Source of the DNA: Ruegeria sp. HKCCSA071
Lineage (GTDB): Bacteria; Pseudomonadota; Alphaproteobacteria; Rhodobacterales; Rhodobacteraceae
Reading direction: 5' to 3'
Assembly: GCF_017872555.1 (NCBI RefSeq)
Contig: NZ_JAEDOX010000003.1
Coordinates: 186,001 to 250,000 of the forward strand
DNA length: 64,000 nucleotides
Position 1 is the first letter of the stretch. Every line of letters starts with the position of its first letter. The notes under the pieces are model-generated. The model was given only the letters and a program-made list of their open reading frames with translations. It ran no database searches and was not told the origin of the DNA. Shown in pieces: positions 1-9,611 of the stretch. The position numbers and the translations under genes were made by a program.

Positions 1-102
1 GCCAACATCTCGGCGCCGACTGGCCTGTCCACAAGCGACGAAGATGAAGAAGTTGAAGTTGCAGCCGATGAAGTCGAAGTTGTCGGCAAAGAAGAAGAAT
101 AA
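1..102 (+). CDS. rplY: 50S ribosomal protein L25 (C-terminal fragment)
   Basis: Only the last 33 codons lie in the window; the frame is open from base 1 and ends in TAA at 100-102. The fragment is very acidic, with repeated Glu/Asp/Val (for example DEDEEVEVAADE), and ends GKEEE. Long CTC-type L25 proteins of alphaproteobacteria carry such acidic C-terminal tails, and L25 commonly sits directly before pth, which is the case here. L25 binds 5S rRNA in the large ribosomal subunit. The identity rests on tail composition and neighbourhood, because no 5S-binding domain is visible. Confidence 0.75.
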   Translation, partial: ANISAPTGLSTSDEDEEVEVAADEVEVVGKEEE

Positions 103-130
103 GTTAGGAATAGAATTTCCGACTTTGAAA

Positions 131-158
131 CGGGGCTCGGGTGAGCCCCGTTTTTTTT
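131..158 (+). terminator. Rho-independent terminator after rplY
   Basis: A perfect 8-bp stem CGGGGCTC/GAGCCCCG with a 4-base loop (GGGT) is followed directly by eight T. It lies 28 bases after the L25 stop codon and separates it from pth. Confidence 0.95.
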
Positions 159-243
159 GGGACCCGACATTCACGCGCGACTGGATTTCCTGACGTTTTC
201 CGGGCATGAAATGTCTTTGAAGTGACAAAGGCAGAACAGAAAC

Positions 244-924
244 ATGAAGCTGTTTGTTGGATTGGGAAACCCGGGTCAGAAATATGCCCGGAACCGGCAC
301 AATATCGGGTTCATGGCCCTGGACCGGATCGCTGCAGATCACGGGTTTGGCCCCTGGAAGTCGAAGTTTCAGGCCGAGATATCGGAAGGTCGGCTTGGCA
401 CTGAGAAAGTCCTTTTGTTGAAACCGCAGACCTACATGAACCGATCGGGTCAATCCGTGGGTGAGGCGATGCGGTTTTACAAGCTGGAGTCCACCGACGT
501 TGTTGTATTTCATGACGAATTGGACCTTGCCCCGGGCAAATTGCGCGTCAAGGCAGGGGGCGGGCACGCCGGGCATAACGGACTGCGCTCGATCCATGAG
601 CATATCGGGGCGGCATATGACCGTGTACGCCTTGGGATCGGGCATCCGGGCCGCAAGGAAATGGTTTCGGGGTACGTGCTCAGTGATTTCGCGAAATCCG
701 AAACCAGTTGGCTGGACGACGTTCTTCGGGGTGTTTCGGACGGGGCACCCAACCTGGCACAGGACGAGGGCGGCAAGTTCATGAATGCAGTTGCATTGCG
801 CACTGCCCCGCCGCGATCATCAAAAACCGCTGCACCTAAAGCCGACACACCTTCAACGCCCGCACCCGACACCGAGGATGACGACCGGTCTGCCATGCAG
901 AAGCTTTTGGACAAATTCAGGTAG
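244..924 (+). CDS. pth: Peptidyl-tRNA hydrolase
   Basis: Cytosolic enzyme that cleaves the ester bond of peptidyl-tRNAs released from stalled ribosomes and so recycles tRNA. The N-terminus shows the family signature GLGNPG-x-KY followed by RHNIGF, which supplies the substrate-binding Asn (residue 9) and catalytic His (residue 19). The block [10 protein letters not shown] and a [12 protein letters not shown] stretch follow, both typical of Pth. At 226 aa it is longer than the usual 190-200 aa; the excess is a C-terminal Ala/Pro/Thr-rich linker from about residue 187 ending in KLLDKFR. The ATG at 244 gives the conserved [11 protein letters not shown] start. It follows rplY across a strong terminator, so it probably has its own promoter. 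Confidence 0.97.
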   Translation: MKLFVGLGNPGQKYARNRHNIGFMALDRIAADHGFGPWKSKFQAEISEGRLGTEKVLLLKPQTYMNRSGQSVGEAMRFYKLESTDVVVFHDELDLAPGKLRVKAGGGHAGHNGLRSIHEHIGAAYDRVRLGIGHPGRKEMVSGYVLSDFAKSETSWLDDVLRGVSDGAPNLAQDEGGKFMNAVALRTAPPRSSKTAAPKADTPSTPAPDTEDDDRSAMQKLLDKFR

Positions 925-1007
925 CACCCCGGCCTCTTTCCGTTACGTAGAGGTTGCGGAATGTGATCTCCCGCGTTCCAATACCGGCCAACTAGGGAGG
1001 CAATGCG

Positions 1008-2171
1008 ATGAAATCCATCTTGAAGTGGGTGCTGCGCATCGTACTGGCGCTGGTTCTGGCCGCCACTGCCGTCGGGCTGTGGAAGCGCGAAGAGTTGCAG
1101 CGCCTATTGGCCGTAAACTCGTTATTTTCGGAAGAGAAGATCGTTCACAATTTCTCGCATATGGACGAGGCTTTTCTGACCGTAAACCTGCCGCGCGGAG
1201 ACGCGCCAACCTGGGACCTGCCTTATGGCGAAGGATTCGACTTGCCGGAAGGAACCGACAGCTGGATCGATGAACGATCGGTCACGTCGTTGCTGGTCAT
1301 GCAGAACGGCAAGATCAGATTCGAGGAATATTATCTTGGCACCGGGCCGGATGACCGGAGGATTTCTTGGTCGGTCGCCAAAAGCTATCTTTCGGCGCTT
1401 TTCGGTATCCTGCTGCAAGAGGGCGCAATCGGGTCGTTGGATGACCCGGTCGTCAAATATGCACCCAAACTGAAAGGCAGCGCGTATGAAACCGCGTCGA
1501 TCCGCAACGTGCTGAACATGGCAAGCGGCGTGACGTTTGATGAAGATTATCTCGACCCAAATTCCGACATCAATCGGATGGGGCGTGTGGTTGCCCTGGG
1601 TGGTGAGCTGGACGATTTCGCAGCCTCGCTGCAAGACAGCTTTGCGACGCCGGGTGAAACCTGGCAATACGTCTCGATCGACACCCATGTTCTGGGCATG
1701 GTGATACGCGGTGCGACCGGGCGGAATGTGGCAGACCTTCTGACGGAAAAGATCCTTCAACCGTTGGGGCTGGAGCGGAACGGATACTACATCACTGATG
1801 GTGCAGGGGTCGCTTTTGTTTTGGGGGGCCTCAACTTTACTACGCGCGATTTCGCCCGGTTCGGACAAATGATCCTGCAGGACGGCATCGCGAATGGAAA
1901 ACAACTGGTTCCTGCCGAATGGATTTTCGAAGCCACCCAACCCAGCGCACCGACCGCACAAGGAGAGATCGGGTACGGGTATCAATGGTGGATTCCCCGC
2001 GGCGCGCATGAAGGAGAGTTTCTGGCCCGTGGCGTCTATGGGCAATACATCTATTTCAACCAGCCCAGGGGCGTTCTGATTGTGTCCACTGGTGCAGACA
2101 GGCTATTTCGTGAACCCGGCGTGAATGATCTTAACATCGAAATGTTCCGCAAGATTGCGGAAAGTCTGTAA
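1008..2171 (+). CDS. Serine hydrolase, class C beta-lactamase / 6-aminohexanoate-dimer hydrolase-like
   Basis: 387-aa protein with an N-terminal hydrophobic segment (residues 8-24) that looks like a membrane anchor or uncleaved signal, so the catalytic domain is probably periplasmic. The active-site motif S-V-A-K (Ser122, Lys125) and a downstream Y-V-S (Tyr221) match the Ser-Lys-Tyr catalytic group of the penicillin-binding-protein/class C beta-lactamase fold. The sequence around them resembles amide hydrolases of the NylB/esterase branch more than true beta-lactamases. A clear GGGAGG ribosome-binding site precedes the ATG. The substrate is unknown; an esterase or amidase role is inferred. 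A DUF2237 gene follows after only 9 bases and may be co-transcribed. Confidence 0.85.
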   Translation: MKSILKWVLRIVLALVLAATAVGLWKREELQRLLAVNSLFSEEKIVHNFSHMDEAFLTVNLPRGDAPTWDLPYGEGFDLPEGTDSWIDERSVTSLLVMQNGKIRFEEYYLGTGPDDRRISWSVAKSYLSALFGILLQEGAIGSLDDPVVKYAPKLKGSAYETASIRNVLNMASGVTFDEDYLDPNSDINRMGRVVALGGELDDFAASLQDSFATPGETWQYVSIDTHVLGMVIRGATGRNVADLLTEKILQPLGLERNGYYITDGAGVAFVLGGLNFTTRDFARFGQMILQDGIANGKQLVPAEWIFEATQPSAPTAQGEIGYGYQWWIPRGAHEGEFLARGVYGQYIYFNQPRGVLIVSTGADRLFREPGVNDLNIEMFRKIAESL

Positions 2172-2180
2172 GATGCCATT

Positions 2181-2555
2181 ATGCAGAAACAAGAAAGTAT
2201 CAATGTACTGGGTGGCGTTCTGGCCCCGTGCTCTCGCGACCCTTTGACGGGGTTCTTCCGGGATGGTGCGTGCAATACCTGCCCCGAGGATCAGGGCAGT
2301 CATACCGTCTGCGCCGTGATGACGGCCGAGTTTCTGGCGTTCTCAAAATATGTCGGCAATGATCTGAGCACGGCACGACCCGAATTCGACTTTCCAGGCC
2401 TTCGCCCCGGCGACAGTTGGTGTTTATGCGCCAGCCGATTTTTGCAAGCTCATGACGAAGGATGTGCACCGCAGGTTCATCTGGAGGCGACACATCAACG
2501 CGCGCTTGAGATCGTACCACTCGACATTTTGCTTCAAAATAAGGCAAAGACCTAA
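2181..2555 (+). CDS. DUF2237 family protein
   Basis: 124-aa protein matching the small DUF2237 family, with the recognisable pattern NVLGGxLxPCSxDPxTGFFRDG near the N-terminus, then GSHTVCAVMTAEFL and PGDSWCLCA. Several conserved Cys residues (PCS, CNTC, TVCA, WCLCA) suggest metal binding or redox chemistry, but the family has no established function. The C-terminal part, ending near ALEIVPLDIL, is also typical. It starts 9 bases after the serine hydrolase stop codon. The end is followed by a short GC hairpin (2560-2571) that separates it weakly from the convergent barrel protein. Confidence 0.88.
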   Translation: MQKQESINVLGGVLAPCSRDPLTGFFRDGACNTCPEDQGSHTVCAVMTAEFLAFSKYVGNDLSTARPEFDFPGLRPGDSWCLCASRFLQAHDEGCAPQVHLEATHQRALEIVPLDILLQNKAKT

Positions 2556-2583
2556 AGGACCCCCTAAGGGGCGCATGTCTGAT

Positions 2584-4239
2584 TCAGAATGCCATTTGCC
2601 AGATCAGGCTGACACTGTAGTTTTCAAAACCGCTTTCGCCGATACCGTCATAGAACAGGTTTGCAGCCAGAAGGCTGTCGTTTTCCAGCCGGTAATCAAA
2701 ACCCAGATCAGCGCGGGCGCGGGCGGTATCCCCTATCGGTGTCACGCCAGGAACAGTGCCTGAGCCGGATGTTGTACTCCAAATACCAGACAGACCACCG
2801 GTCAGCATCATCTGACCACGCGACACCTGGATTGGGTGACTGAAATCCATACCCAGCCGTGCAGTGGTCAGGCTGAAATCCTGCTGTGGGATCAGGTTGC
2901 CCAGACTATCGGTATAAGCCTCCTGATCGTCGCTGGCATAGCTAACATCCAGCAGCGGCATAAGCGTCAGGTCACCGCGCTTGAACTCTCCGGTTACGCG
3001 CGACTGGATCAGCCAGCGTTCACTATCGAAACTGTCGGTATAGGTGCCCAGTGGAGAGATTTCGTTATCGGCCTGACCGTACAAAACGCGCCCTTCTAAA
3101 AACACCGGCTGGCTGGGCAGTTTGGCGACGACATAAGGTCCGACCAACCACCCTGTGCCATCCACGCTGGCCGGGCCGTTTTCGGTTTCGGCATAGTCGA
3201 TCTGCAACATGGCGCCGATCAGAAGGTTCGAGTTCACCCAGCCATGCGCCCCCACCACGGCCAAGGCATAAGAACTGTCGTAATCGTTTTGCGAGCTCCA
3301 GTTCCCGGACAGATTGAACCAGACCGGTTGGGTTGGATCACTTGCAAATTTCAGATACCCCGATCCCTGCGTCACCGACGAGTCCAGCGCACCTGATCCT
3401 GATTGCTGAAGAAACTGCGTCAGCTCTGGCTGATTGGTCACGAGGCTGTTGGCCCGGGCGTTCTGAAAGGCCTGCACCAGTCGCTGTGTGTCCGTTACAC
3501 CCTGTTGTGTGCTGACCCTGTTGGACGCAAGGTTCAGGTTCCCGGCGGCATCCGAAAAAACGCCTGCGGGAATAAACAGCTCAATTGTACCGTTATTTTG
3601 CGCAGTCAACGTCGCAACATAATTGGATCCCGATCCTGTCAGGCTTGCGGACGCATTGGTAACCGACAAGTCGCCCACCGTGAAATCTGTGCTGGGTTCA
3701 CTCAGTGTGATCACCGCTTGGAACGTACCGTTCCCGATTGTTGTCAGCGCACCAATTGAGGCCGTCGGCTGCGTCGTGTCTGCCAAAGTCCTAGTGTTGA
3801 TAATCTGGGTATTCGTGACGCCCGACAGCGCTATTTCATAAAGGTAAAGCGACCCTCCGACGGTTTCGCGCGCGGTGAACATGACCCCAAGATAGCCATC
3901 AGCGGCGTAAGTGGAATCGGCTCCATTCTGGCTGAGTATCGTCGCGCCAATATATCCAAGATTGGCCAATCCTGCTGGCGTAATAGCAGGTTGAGTCAAA
4001 ACACCATTGTTGAAATAGAACGATCCTCCCGGGCCTTCTCCCGAGCCGCCCAACGACATGAACGCTGTCGCAGTACTTTGGAGATTGGAAAAGAAAATCT
4101 GCCCGCCGTTAGGTGTTGCGACTGTCTGGGACGGAAACGAAGGGTTGCCAAATGCCAGACCCTCTTTGACGCTTCCCATCAAAAGCGCGGAAACCAAAAG
4201 ACCCAAGCACGACAGCCTCGTAATTGCGGACCAAACCAT
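2584..4239 (-). CDS. Autotransporter-like outer-membrane beta-barrel protein with Ig-like domain
   Basis: 551-aa protein predicted to be surface exposed. It begins MVWSAITRLSC with a hydrophobic signal region ending near GLAFG. A Ser/Thr/Gly-rich region and a bacterial Ig-like repeat follow (about residues 160-250, ending AAGNLNLASN). The last 260 residues show alternating amphipathic strands and a terminal Phe (QMAF), as in autotransporter barrel domains. A further 22 codons upstream are open, but the ATG at 4239 has a TAGGAGGT ribosome-binding site just before it, which decides the start. The passenger is short for an autotransporter, so it could instead be a stand-alone barrel with an adhesion domain. 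No secretion partner lies nearby. Confidence 0.8.
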   Translation of the reverse strand: MVWSAITRLSCLGLLVSALLMGSVKEGLAFGNPSFPSQTVATPNGGQIFFSNLQSTATAFMSLGGSGEGPGGSFYFNNGVLTQPAITPAGLANLGYIGATILSQNGADSTYAADGYLGVMFTARETVGGSLYLYEIALSGVTNTQIINTRTLADTTQPTASIGALTTIGNGTFQAVITLSEPSTDFTVGDLSVTNASASLTGSGSNYVATLTAQNNGTIELFIPAGVFSDAAGNLNLASNRVSTQQGVTDTQRLVQAFQNARANSLVTNQPELTQFLQQSGSGALDSSVTQGSGYLKFASDPTQPVWFNLSGNWSSQNDYDSSYALAVVGAHGWVNSNLLIGAMLQIDYAETENGPASVDGTGWLVGPYVVAKLPSQPVFLEGRVLYGQADNEISPLGTYTDSFDSERWLIQSRVTGEFKRGDLTLMPLLDVSYASDDQEAYTDSLGNLIPQQDFSLTTARLGMDFSHPIQVSRGQMMLTGGLSGIWSTTSGSGTVPGVTPIGDTARARADLGFDYRLENDSLLAANLFYDGIGESGFENYSVSLIWQMAF

Positions 4240-4928
4240 ATTACCTCCTACAGCACCGCGTGGGTGCCAAACACCAGAGTGCCCGGGGTTAAAATCGCAT
4301 CCCAAGCAGCGTCATCCTTGCCCCATCTTCGCAGAGACATCCCCAGAACCGGCGGCAAATCGCCGGTTAATGAGAAGTTAATTCAATTGGAAGACGCTGT
4401 ATAGAACGCGGCAGGAATCAACTGGGGCGTGCGGGGCACGTCGTGTTGTTAGAACAACCGGGTTTTGACCAAGGCTAACTCTCAAACAGCTTGAAACACC
4501 CAGTATTTACAGTGTCGTCTCGCGGAGAAAGAAACCTGAGGCAGGCTACGCTGGAAACTCGTCTGCAAAGACAGAAGGGACATAATCGCTGAAATTTCAG
4601 CAATTTTACAACAGTGTGGCTCCACTTGCCGCACTGACCACCATTTGGAAACCTTCGGGCGCAAGTGGAACAGGGCGATATCGCTTGTGGGCGATTCTTT
4701 GGCCGGGCTCCGGCGGGTCCAAAAGGATCGCTTGCGAGGGCGAGCATACAGTGACAAAACCGGATGCCACGCCGGGTAGGAGCCACAATCCATCTGCGCC
4801 CGGTGAAACAGAAATTGGATCCGAAAGCCATTTCGGAGCGGCACTACAATCAAGGGTGGACCGACGGGTTTTCCCGGCAGCTTGATTGATCGAAATTGTA
4901 AACCGGGGCATGTGGCCCCGGTTCGAAA
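4240..4928. other. Intergenic region without a convincing gene
   Basis: About 690 bases between the divergently read barrel gene and the 3' end of trpB. It holds an 8-bp stem-loop (4347-4368, AACCGGCG/CGCCGGTT), a 14-base dyad GTTGTTAGAACAAC (4445-4458) and the trpB terminator. A 108-codon frame on the minus strand (4606-4932, TTG start overlapping the trpB stop) has plausible codon use and no family resemblance I recognise. It begins inside the trpB terminator, so I do not call it. An 89-codon frame on the plus strand (4616-4885) overlaps it and cannot also be real. Confidence 0.5.
4896..4923 (-). terminator. Terminator after trpB
   Basis: Perfect 9-bp stem AACCGGGGC/GCCCCGGTT with a 5-base loop, 5 bases past the trpB stop on the minus strand. 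It is followed by a short T-rich stretch (TTTACAATTT). The weak T-run lowers confidence slightly. Confidence 0.75.
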
Positions 4929-6176
4929 TCAACCGACAGTGCGACCCTCGGTGTCAGACATATCGAAGTTCAGGTATTTTGCGACGGTCTGAACATCCTT
5001 GTCACCGCGTCCACACATATTCATGCAAATCAGGTGGTCCTTGGGCAACTCTGGCGCGATCTTCATGACATGCGCCAGAGCGTGGCTGGGTTCCAGTGCG
5101 GGAATGATACCCTCGGTGGCACAGCACAGCTGGAATGCCTCAAGCGCTTCCTTGTCGGTAATCGAGACGTAAGTCGCGCGACCGACCTCATGCAACCAGG
5201 AATGTTCGGGCCCGATACCCGGATAGTCCAGACCAGCCGAAATCGAATAGCCTTCCAGAATCTGCCCGTCATCATCCTGCAACAGATAGGTCCGGTTGCC
5301 ATGCAGTACGCCCGGGCGACCGCCTGTCAGCGAGGCACAATGCTCCATCTTTTCGTTTACACCTTTACCGCCGGCCTCAACACCGATGATGTTAACGGCC
5401 TTGTCATCAAGGAAAGGATAGAACAGGCCCATCGCGTTCGAGCCGCCACCGATAGCTGCAATGATCGTATCCGGCAGACGGCCTTCGGCCTTCATCATCT
5501 GCTCTTTGGCTTCCTTGCCGATGATCGACTGGAAATCACGCACCATCGCCGGGTATGGGTGCGGACCGGCCACTGTGCCGATGCAGTAAAACGTATCGCG
5601 CACATTGGTCACCCAGTCGCGCAGCGCGTCATTCATCGCGTCTTTCAGCGTACCACGACCCGAAGTGACCGGGATCACCTCGGCCCCCAGTAGGCGCATA
5701 CGAAACACGTTCGGGGCCTGACGTTGCACGTCGTGGGCACCCATATAAACGATGCATTTCAGACCAAATTTCGCACAGACCGTGGCTGTCGCGACACCGT
5801 GCTGCCCTGCCCCGGTCTCGGCAATGATCCGGGTCTTGCCCATGCGGCGCGCCAGAATGATCTGGCCCAGCACGTTGTTGATCTTGTGTGCGCCGGTGTG
5901 GTTCAGTTCATCACGTTTCAGATAGATCTTCGCCCCGCCCAGATGCTCGGTCAGGCGTTCCGCGAAATACAGAGGTGAGGGGCGGCCCACATAGTTGGCC
6001 CACAGATCATCCATCTCGGCCCAGAAGGTCGGATCATCCTTGGCTTTGTTGTATTCCTCTTCCAGTGACAGGATCAGCGGCATCAGCGTTTCGCTGACAA
6101 AGCGCCCGCCAAAGATGCCAAATCGCCCTTGCTCGTCAGGGCCGGACATGAAGGAATTGAAAAGATCGTTGGCCAT
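4929..6176 (-). CDS. trpB: Tryptophan synthase beta chain
   Basis: 415-aa PLP enzyme that joins indole and serine to make tryptophan, working with TrpA in an alpha2-beta2 complex in the cytosol. Visible motifs are the PLP-lysine segment [12 protein letters not shown], the [10 protein letters not shown] block, the glycine-rich phosphate loop GGGSNAMG, and the C-terminal region with SHALAH. Length is normal. The start is supported by GGGAGA before ATG 6176. It lies 98 bases after trpF on the same strand, as in many alphaproteobacteria; trpA is not in the window. A strong hairpin follows the stop. Confidence 0.98.
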   Translation of the reverse strand: MANDLFNSFMSGPDEQGRFGIFGGRFVSETLMPLILSLEEEYNKAKDDPTFWAEMDDLWANYVGRPSPLYFAERLTEHLGGAKIYLKRDELNHTGAHKINNVLGQIILARRMGKTRIIAETGAGQHGVATATVCAKFGLKCIVYMGAHDVQRQAPNVFRMRLLGAEVIPVTSGRGTLKDAMNDALRDWVTNVRDTFYCIGTVAGPHPYPAMVRDFQSIIGKEAKEQMMKAEGRLPDTIIAAIGGGSNAMGLFYPFLDDKAVNIIGVEAGGKGVNEKMEHCASLTGGRPGVLHGNRTYLLQDDDGQILEGYSISAGLDYPGIGPEHSWLHEVGRATYVSITDKEALEAFQLCCATEGIIPALEPSHALAHVMKIAPELPKDHLICMNMCGRGDKDVQTVAKYLNFDMSDTEGRTVG

Positions 6177-6274
6177 GGGTGTCTCCCTCGTCGTACCTGA
6201 CTGTCATAGGTGGTCGTAGCGGGATTTGCCATGGCAAAACGCACCATGTCGCCCCCTTGCAGCGGCAAACAAAA

Positions 6275-6919
6275 TCAGCGTGTCGCGTCGATAAATGCCT
6301 GTATCAATACAGCGTCCTTTACGCCCGGTGCGCTTTCAACACCGGACGCCACATCGACTTGCCGCGCACCCGTCATGCGGATCGCCTCAGCGACATTGTC
6401 TGGGTTCAGACCACCGGACAACATCCACGGCCTGCGCCAGTATTTGCGACCTGCCAGCAGCCGCCAGTCAAAAGGAAGACCGTTGCCGCCGGGAAGTTCC
6501 GAATTCTTCGGCGGCTTTGCATCGATCAGAAGCTGGTCTGCAACTTCGGAATACAGATCAATCGCAGCCAGGTCCTCGGCCTCGGCAACACCGATCGCCT
6601 TGATGACGGGCAGGCCATAGCGCTGCTTGATCTCTGCCACACGCTCGGGACTCTCTCCACCGTGAAGCTGCAACATATCCAGCGGAACACCCGCGACAAT
6701 CTCATCAAGCTGCGCGTCCGAGAAATTCACGGCCAGAGCGACCTTGGCGACGCCGATTGGTATTTCGGCGGCCAACGCCGCGGCTTGCGGTATCGGCGCG
6801 TAACGGGGCGATTTGGGAAAGAAGTTGAACCCGACGTAGCGCGCGCCAGCTTCAACCGCAGCGCGCGCATGTTCTGGGGCGGTCAAACCGCAGATCTTGA
6901 CGGACACAACGGTAGACAT
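6275..6919 (-). CDS. trpF: Phosphoribosylanthranilate isomerase
   Basis: 214-aa TIM-barrel enzyme for the Amadori rearrangement of phosphoribosylanthranilate to CdRP in tryptophan synthesis. The N-terminus VKICGLT carries the catalytic Cys. [18 protein letters not shown] (catalytic Asp) and the phosphate-binding [10 protein letters not shown] with [14 protein letters not shown] all match TrpF. It starts 5 bases after the lapA stop, so ihfB-lapA-trpF-trpB looks like one transcription unit. Length is typical. Confidence 0.97.
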   Translation of the reverse strand: MSTVVSVKICGLTAPEHARAAVEAGARYVGFNFFPKSPRYAPIPQAAALAAEIPIGVAKVALAVNFSDAQLDEIVAGVPLDMLQLHGGESPERVAEIKQRYGLPVIKAIGVAEAEDLAAIDLYSEVADQLLIDAKPPKNSELPGGNGLPFDWRLLAGRKYWRRPWMLSGGLNPDNVAEAIRMTGARQVDVASGVESAPGVKDAVLIQAFIDATR

Positions 6920-6924
6920 AAGCC

Positions 6925-7278
6925 TCAGCTGGCCTCGTCGAGCAGGGCCAGAATATCATCCTTACCCTCGTTCTGCTTTTTCTTGAGCTTCTTGACTTCG
7001 CGTTCAAGCTTGCGGACCTCGCCCTTTTTCACGGTCGCATCGCGGCGGTGTTTATGTTCCCGCAGCCATTCCCACATGAAACCGATGATCAAACCGGCGA
7101 CAACGCCACCGAGAACGACCAGAAAAAGCGGTAAAGAGGTACTGACGTTAAAGCCCAGAAGCTCGGCCAGAGCATCGGGCATCAGTTTCAGTTCCACAGA
7201 CTGAACATTTGCCAAGGAAACGGAAATCAGAACGATCCCGAGAGTCCCAAGAAAAGCATATCGAAGGTAACGCATCAT
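6925..7278 (-). CDS. LapA-domain inner-membrane protein (DUF1049 family)
   Basis: 117-aa protein with two hydrophobic segments (about residues 6-24 and 42-66) separated by a short loop. A strongly charged, Lys/Glu-rich coiled-coil tail ([11 protein letters not shown]) follows. This is the LapA/LapB-associated DUF1049 layout; in enterobacteria LapA works with LapB in controlling lipopolysaccharide assembly. Its place between ihfB (4-base gap) and trpF is common in Rhodobacterales. The start could be the first or second of two adjacent ATG codons, and no strong ribosome-binding site decides it. Confidence 0.85.
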   Translation of the reverse strand: MMRYLRYAFLGTLGIVLISVSLANVQSVELKLMPDALAELLGFNVSTSLPLFLVVLGGVVAGLIIGFMWEWLREHKHRRDATVKKGEVRKLEREVKKLKKKQNEGKDDILALLDEAS

Positions 7279-7282
7279 GAGG

Positions 7283-7567
7283 TCAGGCTTTACCGTTCAA
7301 ACGATCCCTTAGCAACTTACCAGTTTTGAAAAATGGTACACATTTTTCTTCGACCTGAACGGTTTCACCGGTACGGGGGTTGCGCCCAACGCGGGCATCC
7401 CGCTTTTTCACCGAAAAGGCACCAAAGCCGCGCAGCTCGACCCGGTCGCCGCGCGCCATGGCATCGGTGACTTCTTCGAACACGGTGTTCACAATCCGCT
7501 CGACATCACGCTGATAGAGATGCGGGTTTTCGTCAGCGATTTTCTGAATCAGTTCTGAACGGATCAT
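7283..7567 (-). CDS. ihfB: Integration host factor subunit beta
   Basis: 94-aa DNA-bending protein of the HU/IHF family, forming a heterodimer with IHF-alpha. It starts [11 protein letters not shown], carries the beta-arm block [26 protein letters not shown] and ends in [11 protein letters not shown], all matching IHF-beta. The frame stays open upstream for 71 codons, but GGGAGGG lies just before ATG 7567, so I take that start. It follows rpsA, with an efficient terminator between them, and leads the lapA-trpF-trpB run. Confidence 0.97.
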   Translation of the reverse strand: MIRSELIQKIADENPHLYQRDVERIVNTVFEEVTDAMARGDRVELRGFGAFSVKKRDARVGRNPRTGETVQVEEKCVPFFKTGKLLRDRLNGKA

Positions 7568-7604
7568 TCGTGATACCCTCCCAGGCAGCCGGTGTGACAG
7601 GTCT

Positions 7605-7621
7605 ACTGTTTTGACAGTATA
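7605..7621 (-). promoter_or_regulatory. Candidate ihfB promoter -10 with overlapping dyad
   Basis: On the minus strand a TATACT hexamer (7616-7621), about 50 bases before the ihfB start, runs into the inverted repeat ACTGT-CAAA-ACAGT (7605-7618). No good -35 box is seen at the right distance. The dyad could be a regulator site or chance. Confidence 0.35.
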
Positions 7622-7778
7622 GGAAAAAACCCAGAACGGGGGAACGGATACTCTGCGTGTTGAGGCTTTATTTTGCCATATTCTCACGCGAAATTTTGCC
7701 CGACAGACTGATTTACACACTTCAAGCGCGAACATAATCGAGTTTAAGCAGCGTGTTTGGAACACGTTGATTCGCAAC

Positions 7779-7810
7779 AAAAACGGCCCCGCACTTCCAT
7801 GCGGGGCCGT
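7779..7810 (-). terminator. Terminator after rpsA
   Basis: Eleven-bp stem ACGGCCCCGCA/TGCGGGGCCGT with a 6-base loop. Read on the minus strand it is followed by TTTTTGTT. It lies 27 bases past the rpsA stop. Confidence 0.93.
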
Positions 7811-7837
7811 AAATCATACTTGGGATGCGCCCCGGGC

Positions 7838-9514
7838 TTAGTCGCCCGACTTCAGCGCCGCACCCAGAATGTCGCCCAGCGACGCGCCCGAGTCGGAAGA
7901 ACCGTACTGTTCCACGGCTTCTTTCTCTTCTGCGATCTCGCGTGCCTTGATCGACAGACCCAGACGGCGGGTCTTGCTGTCGACATTGGTTACGCGGACA
8001 TCAACCTTGTCACCGACCGAGAAACGCTCGGGGCGCTGTTCGGAACGGTCACGCGACAAGTCGGAACGACGGATGAACGACTTCATGCCTTCGTACTCAA
8101 CCTCGATGCCGCCATCTTCGATTGCGGTCACTTCGACAGTGATGACCGAGCCACGCTTCACGCCGCCAACGGCTTCTGCGAACTTGTCACCACCCAAAGC
8201 TTTGATCGACAAGGAGATACGCTCTTTCTCGACATCCACTTCCGAGACAACGGCCGAAACCATGTCGCCTTTGCGGTAGTTCTGGATCGCATCCTCGCCA
8301 CGCTCGTCCCAGGACAGGTCCGACAGGTGAACCATGCCGTCGATGTCGCCCTCGAGGCCAATGAACAGACCAAATTCGGTGATGTTCTTGACTTCGCCTT
8401 CGACTTCGGTGCCCTCGGGGTGTGTTTCTGCAAACACTTCCCATGGGTTGCGCTGTGTCTGCTTCAGGCCCAGAGACACGCGACGCTTGGCGCCGTCGAT
8501 TTCCAGAACCATGACGTCGACTTCCTGGCTGGTCGAAACGATCTTGCCGGGGTGGACGTTTTTCTTGGTCCAGGACATCTCGGACACGTGCACCAGACCT
8601 TCCACACCTGCTTCCAACTCGACGAATGCGCCGTAGTCGGTGATGTTGGTGACGCGACCCTGATGAACCGAGCCCAGCGGGTATTTGGCAGCAACCAGAT
8701 CCCACGGATCTTCCTGAAGCTGCTTCATGCCCAGGCTGATGCGGTGGGTGTCTTTGTTGATCTTGATGACCTGAACCTTGATGGTTTCGCCGATCGTCAG
8801 GATCTCGGACGGGTGGTTCACACGACGCCATGCCATGTCGGTGACGTGCAGCAGGCCGTCAACGCCGCCCAGGTCAACAAATGCACCGTATTCGGTGATG
8901 TTCTTGACGACACCCTCGACGGTCTGACCTTCGGACAGGTTGCCGATGACTTCGGCACGCTGTTCGGCACGCGATTCTTCCAAGATGGCGCGGCGCGACA
9001 CAACGATGTTGCCACGGCGGCGGTCCATTTTCAGAATCTGGAACGGCTGCTTCAGACCCATCAGCGGGCCAGCGTCGCGCACGGGGCGCACGTCAACCTG
9101 CGAGCCGGGCAGGAACGCAACTGCGCCACCCAGATCGACGGTGAAGCCACCCTTGACGCGGCCAAAGATTGCACCTTCGACGCGCTGGTCGTCGGCATAT
9201 GCTTTTTCCAGACGGTCCCATGCCTCTTCACGGCGGGCCATCTCGCGCGAGATGACGGCTTCGCCACGGGCGTTTTCTGCGGCGCGCAGGTAAACTTCGA
9301 CCTCGTCGCCGACAGCGATTTCAGGGGCTTCGCCGGGATTTGCGAATTCTTTCAGATCAACGCGGCCTTCCATTTTGTAGCCTACGTCGATGATGGCTTG
9401 GCCGGCTTCGATCGCCAGAACCTTGCCTTTGACAACAGAACCCTCTTCGGGTGTGTCCATTTCGAAGCTTTCATTCAGGAGGGCTTCGAATTCCTCCATG
9501 GATGCGTTAGCCAT
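7838..9514 (-). CDS. rpsA: 30S ribosomal protein S1
   Basis: 558-aa RNA-binding protein that brings mRNAs to the 30S subunit. It carries a series of S1/OB-fold repeats, visible as recurring ITEYGAFVDLGG, ITDYGAFVELE and ITEFGLFIGLEG blocks, each followed by HVSEMSW, HVTDMAW or HLSDLSW segments. It starts MANASMEEFEALL at ATG 9514, preceded by AAAGGAAAT. The frame is open a further 35 codons, but those residues do not look like S1. A consensus-like promoter and a structured leader precede it, and a strong terminator follows. Its place between cmk and ihfB is classic. Confidence 0.98.
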   Translation of the reverse strand: MANASMEEFEALLNESFEMDTPEEGSVVKGKVLAIEAGQAIIDVGYKMEGRVDLKEFANPGEAPEIAVGDEVEVYLRAAENARGEAVISREMARREEAWDRLEKAYADDQRVEGAIFGRVKGGFTVDLGGAVAFLPGSQVDVRPVRDAGPLMGLKQPFQILKMDRRRGNIVVSRRAILEESRAEQRAEVIGNLSEGQTVEGVVKNITEYGAFVDLGGVDGLLHVTDMAWRRVNHPSEILTIGETIKVQVIKINKDTHRISLGMKQLQEDPWDLVAAKYPLGSVHQGRVTNITDYGAFVELEAGVEGLVHVSEMSWTKKNVHPGKIVSTSQEVDVMVLEIDGAKRRVSLGLKQTQRNPWEVFAETHPEGTEVEGEVKNITEFGLFIGLEGDIDGMVHLSDLSWDERGEDAIQNYRKGDMVSAVVSEVDVEKERISLSIKALGGDKFAEAVGGVKRGSVITVEVTAIEDGGIEVEYEGMKSFIRRSDLSRDRSEQRPERFSVGDKVDVRVTNVDSKTRRLGLSIKAREIAEEKEAVEQYGSSDSGASLGDILGAALKSGD

Positions 9515-9611
9515 GTGGCGTTCATTTCCTTTACAGTACGTTTTTGCTGGCCGAGCGGTTGTCTCCGCCGGTCTTGTTTCATGATGCCGTCTGGCGTGAC
9601 CCGGTGCGCCC

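Noticed and set aside
785..1273. 162-codon frame across the pth end and the serine hydrolase start
   Set aside because: It overlaps both true genes in another frame and has Arg/His-rich, non-protein-like composition.
4606..4932. 108-codon minus-strand frame overlapping the trpB stop
   Set aside because: It starts with TTG inside the trpB terminator stem and has no recognisable motif; kept only as a note under the intergenic entry.
6179..7204. 341-codon open frame on the plus strand opposite trpF and lapA
   Set aside because: Antisense to two recognised genes, with Arg- and Ser-rich, low-complexity translation.
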